From Holacanthus passer (Eukaryota; Chordata; Actinopteri; Pomacanthidae): DNA of 64,000 nucleotides. The position numbers were made by a program, and so were the translations under genes. How positions within the stretch are numbered: position 1 is the first letter of the stretch; the number at the start of each line of letters is the position of its first letter. The stretch is taken from positions 649,001 to 713,000 of the forward strand of contig JAFREQ010000131.1 of NCBI GenBank assembly GCA_025331565.1, in the 5' to 3' direction. Positions 60,960 to 64,000 of the stretch are shown piece by piece. The notes below the pieces were generated by a model. That model did no database searches, was not told where the DNA came from, and saw nothing but the letters and a program-made list of their open reading frames with translations.

Positions 60960-62090
60960 GGGTAAACGTCTCACTCCATCGTTGCTTCCTAAAACACTAA
61001 TTCTGGGTTTGTTGATGTTCAGAGAAGTTTGAAATCCTACAGTAGCCACATACTGTTATCCATGTGCCCGAGAGCAGCATGTGCTGCTAAAATTCCATCA
61101 TTCCTTGACCAACGTCCCATGCAACAAACCGTCCTGGTACAAGTTGGATTTAATGATATTAAATTTTAGCAGGCCGAGAGCAGGCTTAATCTCATCTCAT
61201 CTTATGTCTCATTCACACTCTCCTGGATTTGACCATTGAGCATTCTTACAATTGATGCTCGGAGAATCTGATCTATTTTTATGACACACTCCTTGGTTTC
61301 AATATCCCAGAAGTAATTAGAAATAGTCAGCTTAGCTATCACTGGACTAATCACAGGATTTAAAAAACTTGATCAGGATCCAGACTGTTTGCTTGCCACA
61401 GAAAGAAGCAAGTCAAATTGTCATGACCCTGGATTCAAAACAGAACCCATTACTATGCTATAGTGGCTCTGGAGGTTGAGGAGGTTGTTACTCAAATTTG
61501 GAGGAAACTCAGAATGTTGATTTTAACATGCCAGGCTTCTTGCATCACAAGGTCTTGGGAATTGTTCATATGAATGTGTGTAGTGTCCAAAATGAACTAT
61601 ATTAAAGTCTAAGCGCAACAAACTAACCTGACAGTTCTGTGTTTTCTGAAACATGGTTGTCAAACAAAATTAAAAATGCTGATTTTTGTCATTATACTAT
61701 ACCTTTTTTATGTGACCTCATGGTTTATCTGTCTCTGCCCTTTATATCTAAGCCAAAATGTTTCGAACTCCTGGCTGTAAGTGTAAGGTGGGGGTAAAAT
61801 AATACTGGAAAGGTACAAGTCATTGAGTTTCATCATTCACCCTCTGCACCTGCAGGTGCATTAGGTGATTTATTTGATTTGATATCCAGCTATGATAATT
61901 TAGAATGTCTTATCTTCGGAGCAAATAACTGATTGGTAATATTTTTGTCAACAGGGTAAAAGATGTCTCACTGTTATTTGAAATGCCAAATCATCATTTT
62001 ATGTCTCGGCACAATCTGAAAGTAAAGTAAACCCAGCAAAGTTTTGGAAAACCGTCATTATTTTTACATTAATCAACTTCATCCCTACCT
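60960..62090 (+). pseudogene. LINE relic with ORF1-esterase-like and endonuclease parts
   Basis: Shifted plus-strand frames give LVQVGFNDIKF near 61140, which resembles the HVGTNDI motif of the esterase-like ORF1 of fish L2 elements. They then give VFSETWLSNKIKNADF near 61640 (LTETWL motif of the apurinic endonuclease) and LGDLFDLISSYDNL near 61865. Stops and frameshifts abound; the reverse transcriptase part is missing. Family assignment is by motif order. Confidence 0.6.
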
Positions 62091-63289
62091 AGTTAAACTG
62101 TTCAAGGTTCTACCACGATCTCAGTTGGAAAGAAGGAATGAAGGGATGAAGTTAGAAATTGAGGTGGTCGTCACCTGGATGAGGAGGTGCGATGGTCCGG
62201 CATCAGCTGGAGGCATAAAGACAGGAGGGAACCAGGGGAGTAGAGACTCTAAGTCGGGGAACCATCTCTTCACATCCTTTGGATTTTTATTGCCCTCATG
62301 GATCCTGTATTAGAACAAAAGAGAGGAGAGAGAAAAAAGAAAGGGAAAATCTAGAATCTGCCAATGTTCAGTTTTCAATATGTAAATTGGTAAAGCAGGG
62401 CTGGTGGACTTATCATCAAACATGGTGTGTTCCAGGCAATACTCTACTAATACTACTACTATTTTTGAATCTTTTTTTTTTTCAAGAGAAAGCTTGCTAG
62501 CTACTGCTACTACTTGTGTTTTTTTTTTCAACAAAACTGAGCCATCTTCAGCTTTTTTTTTTTTTTTTCATACAAGATTCTGTTGTTTTGCCAAAGCTGA
62601 GCCAAGTTGTGTCGACGGACTGGCTTCATTCAAATGAATGAGAGGGCTGTGTTTTTCCACGCAGGCCTAAAGTCAGTCTGAAAGTGGCCTTAGGTGAGTT
62701 TTCAACTCGCTGGCAGACTTTTTTCTTAAGAATGTGGCCGTGCTGTGCGGATTGCATTCACACCTGGCTGAGATCCACAGTGTGAACCAGAACACCTCTG
62801 ATCAGAATCTGCTCTGTATACATTTACACCTGCGTTAACATGTGTTGTTCCTGTTCCAGATAGGACATCCAGACACATTTACAGAGGTGAGTTAGAAATG
62901 GCATGATGGCTGCCAAATAAGATTCATGTTTGCCAAAAATGTAACTAAAAGACCCCTGTAATATCATTTTTGTATTCCTATTATGCAGTTAAATGTATTG
63001 TATGTGGAGAACTGCAAGCAATTTCACTAACTTCAACCTACAAGTTGTATCTAAATGTTCACTGTGTATTTCTGACTCCTACAGAAAGACAAACATTTAA
63101 GGTGGCAATTGAAGGATAATTCTGAGAGCTCCTATTATATCTGTCCATTCCCAGCAGTGATGGACATAAACCAAAGACAAGAAGTTTACCTTTCCAACAA
63201 GTAAATGTTATTACGGAAACAAAAGTTTTTGTTTTGGTGGCCTCAAGTCCTTTCCCTGGGGGGGGACATGTGTATGTTGAATGTTAAAA

Positions 63290-63570
63290 TGTATTTCCAA
63301 ATCCTGGCTAAAGGCCCTAAAAACATGGGCAATGAAAGGGCAGTTGTCCTGTTGGCAGGCCCAGCTGGCCACCAAGAGGGCACTCTTTATTGACTTGGCT
63401 GATAGAAATCTGAACTGACATTTCCCTCTCCTTTCTATCTGAAAGAGCCCAGGACTGACATTACAGCTAAGCATTTCAAAGGCCCAGTCAAATTGCTCTT
63501 TTTGATATTCAGTCAGGCCAGCCTTCTGGGGACCCATGGCTTGGGGAGTCATATAAAAGAAGAGATGACA
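63290..63570. promoter_or_regulatory. Candidate regulatory block at the right edge
   Basis: Unique segment of moderate GC: GGCAATGAAAGGGCAGTTGT, GAGGGCACTCTTTATTGACT, TTTCAAAGGCCCAGTCAAAT, TGCTCTTTTTGATATTCAGT. A 113-codon minus-strand frame crosses it without recognisable similarity. Could be a conserved noncoding element; inference only. Confidence 0.25.
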
Positions 63571-64000
63571 AGGAGTATCTAAGAGCTAGACACTTATCAA
63601 CAAAGCTGGGAAGAAGTGCAATATAGGAGCACTGTGACCAAAACAGCTATCAACAAAGCAGGCAAGAAGCTGAGATATAGACGCACGGTGACCAAAATAC
63701 AAGACCTCTGTGAACTTTATGAACTCAATAATCGCATGTGTCCAATTGAAAAAGTCCAAAATATCTACCTGTGAAGACTTTGAAGGATTTCAGGTTTTAG
63801 TGTGAACTTTATGTTTGTTTGGATGTGGGTGAGGAGAGAAAAAAAACGTCTGAACTCAGAATGAGACGATTGCTAAATTAAGACACATTTGTAACCACAG
63901 AATTTTTAAATGGGAATATTTTGAGGCTATGGCCCCCTGGACAATGACACATGGGCCCCTTACTGCCACAGCCTTCCTTCAAGCTCTCCAAATCATTTGC

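Larger units (their letters stand above)
42466..64000. other. Gene-poor 3' flank of the lmo4-type gene
   Basis: No exon with recognisable protein similarity was found in 21.5 kb on either strand. The interval holds repeats (46.0, 47.07-47.67, 49.8-50.2, 51.64-51.83, 55.29-55.46 and 60.96-62.09 kb), two CA runs and several unique, AT-rich blocks listed separately. Long open frames (for example 52505-52921 minus and 53582-53929 plus) match nothing I know and lack splice or start context. A distant exon of an unrecognised gene cannot be excluded. Confidence 0.5.

Noticed and set aside
63211..63552. 113-codon minus-strand frame near the right edge
   Set aside because: No recognisable motif and no matching splice sites that extend it. 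Listed only as a possible noncoding element.

Overview
The window is vertebrate nuclear DNA, almost certainly from a teleost and probably a percomorph. The evidence is GT-AG spliced genes with short introns, GT/CA microsatellites, and several repeat types I associate with teleosts: Tc1-like elements with long inverted repeats, hAT relics, L2-type LINE tails, tRNA-derived SINEs, and LINE tails ending in AATAAAGGA plus a CTTAT run. No single open reading frame represents a gene. The three genes below were assembled exon by exon, joining exons at splice signals and checking that phases close.

Layout. (1) 285-2144, minus strand: the first four coding exons of ndor1 (diflavin reductase); the rest lies beyond the left edge. 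Its CpG-rich promoter is near 2.65-2.85 kb. (2) 2.9-6.1 kb: repeat-rich intergenic DNA. (3) 6100-20780, minus strand: complete lrsam1 (LRR/coiled-coil/SAM/RING E3 ligase), 24 coding exons giving 733 codons plus stop. A 5' UTR exon boundary lies at 20869 and a likely promoter and noncoding exon near 23.65-23.8 kb. (4) About 26.0-42.5 kb, plus strand: an lmo4-type LIM-only gene. It has a CpG-rich noncoding first exon ending at 26361, a 9.2 kb first intron, and four coding exons (35540-41674) giving 168 residues. A probable poly(A) signal is at 42444. (5) 42.5-64 kb: no gene found. This is a gene-poor flank holding transposon ruins and several AT-rich, homeodomain-word-rich blocks that look like candidate regulatory elements.

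How the genes relate. lrsam1 and ndor1 are independent housekeeping genes on the same strand, each with its own CCAAT-box promoter. The lmo4-type gene points away from lrsam1, with about 2.2 kb between the two promoter regions. A long first intron, a long gene-poor 3' flank and possible conserved blocks are what one expects around a developmental transcription co-regulator. In human, LRSAM1 and NDOR1 are on 9q but LMO4 is on chromosome 1, so this linkage suggests an LMO4 ohnologue.

I found no new protein system, CRISPR array, operon or RNA gene. The most interesting leads are the lmo4-type ohnologue with its divergent first LIM domain, the candidate regulatory blocks, and several repeat structures: a 51-nt palindrome, a Tc1 deletion derivative, and a same-orientation repeat family around lrsam1.
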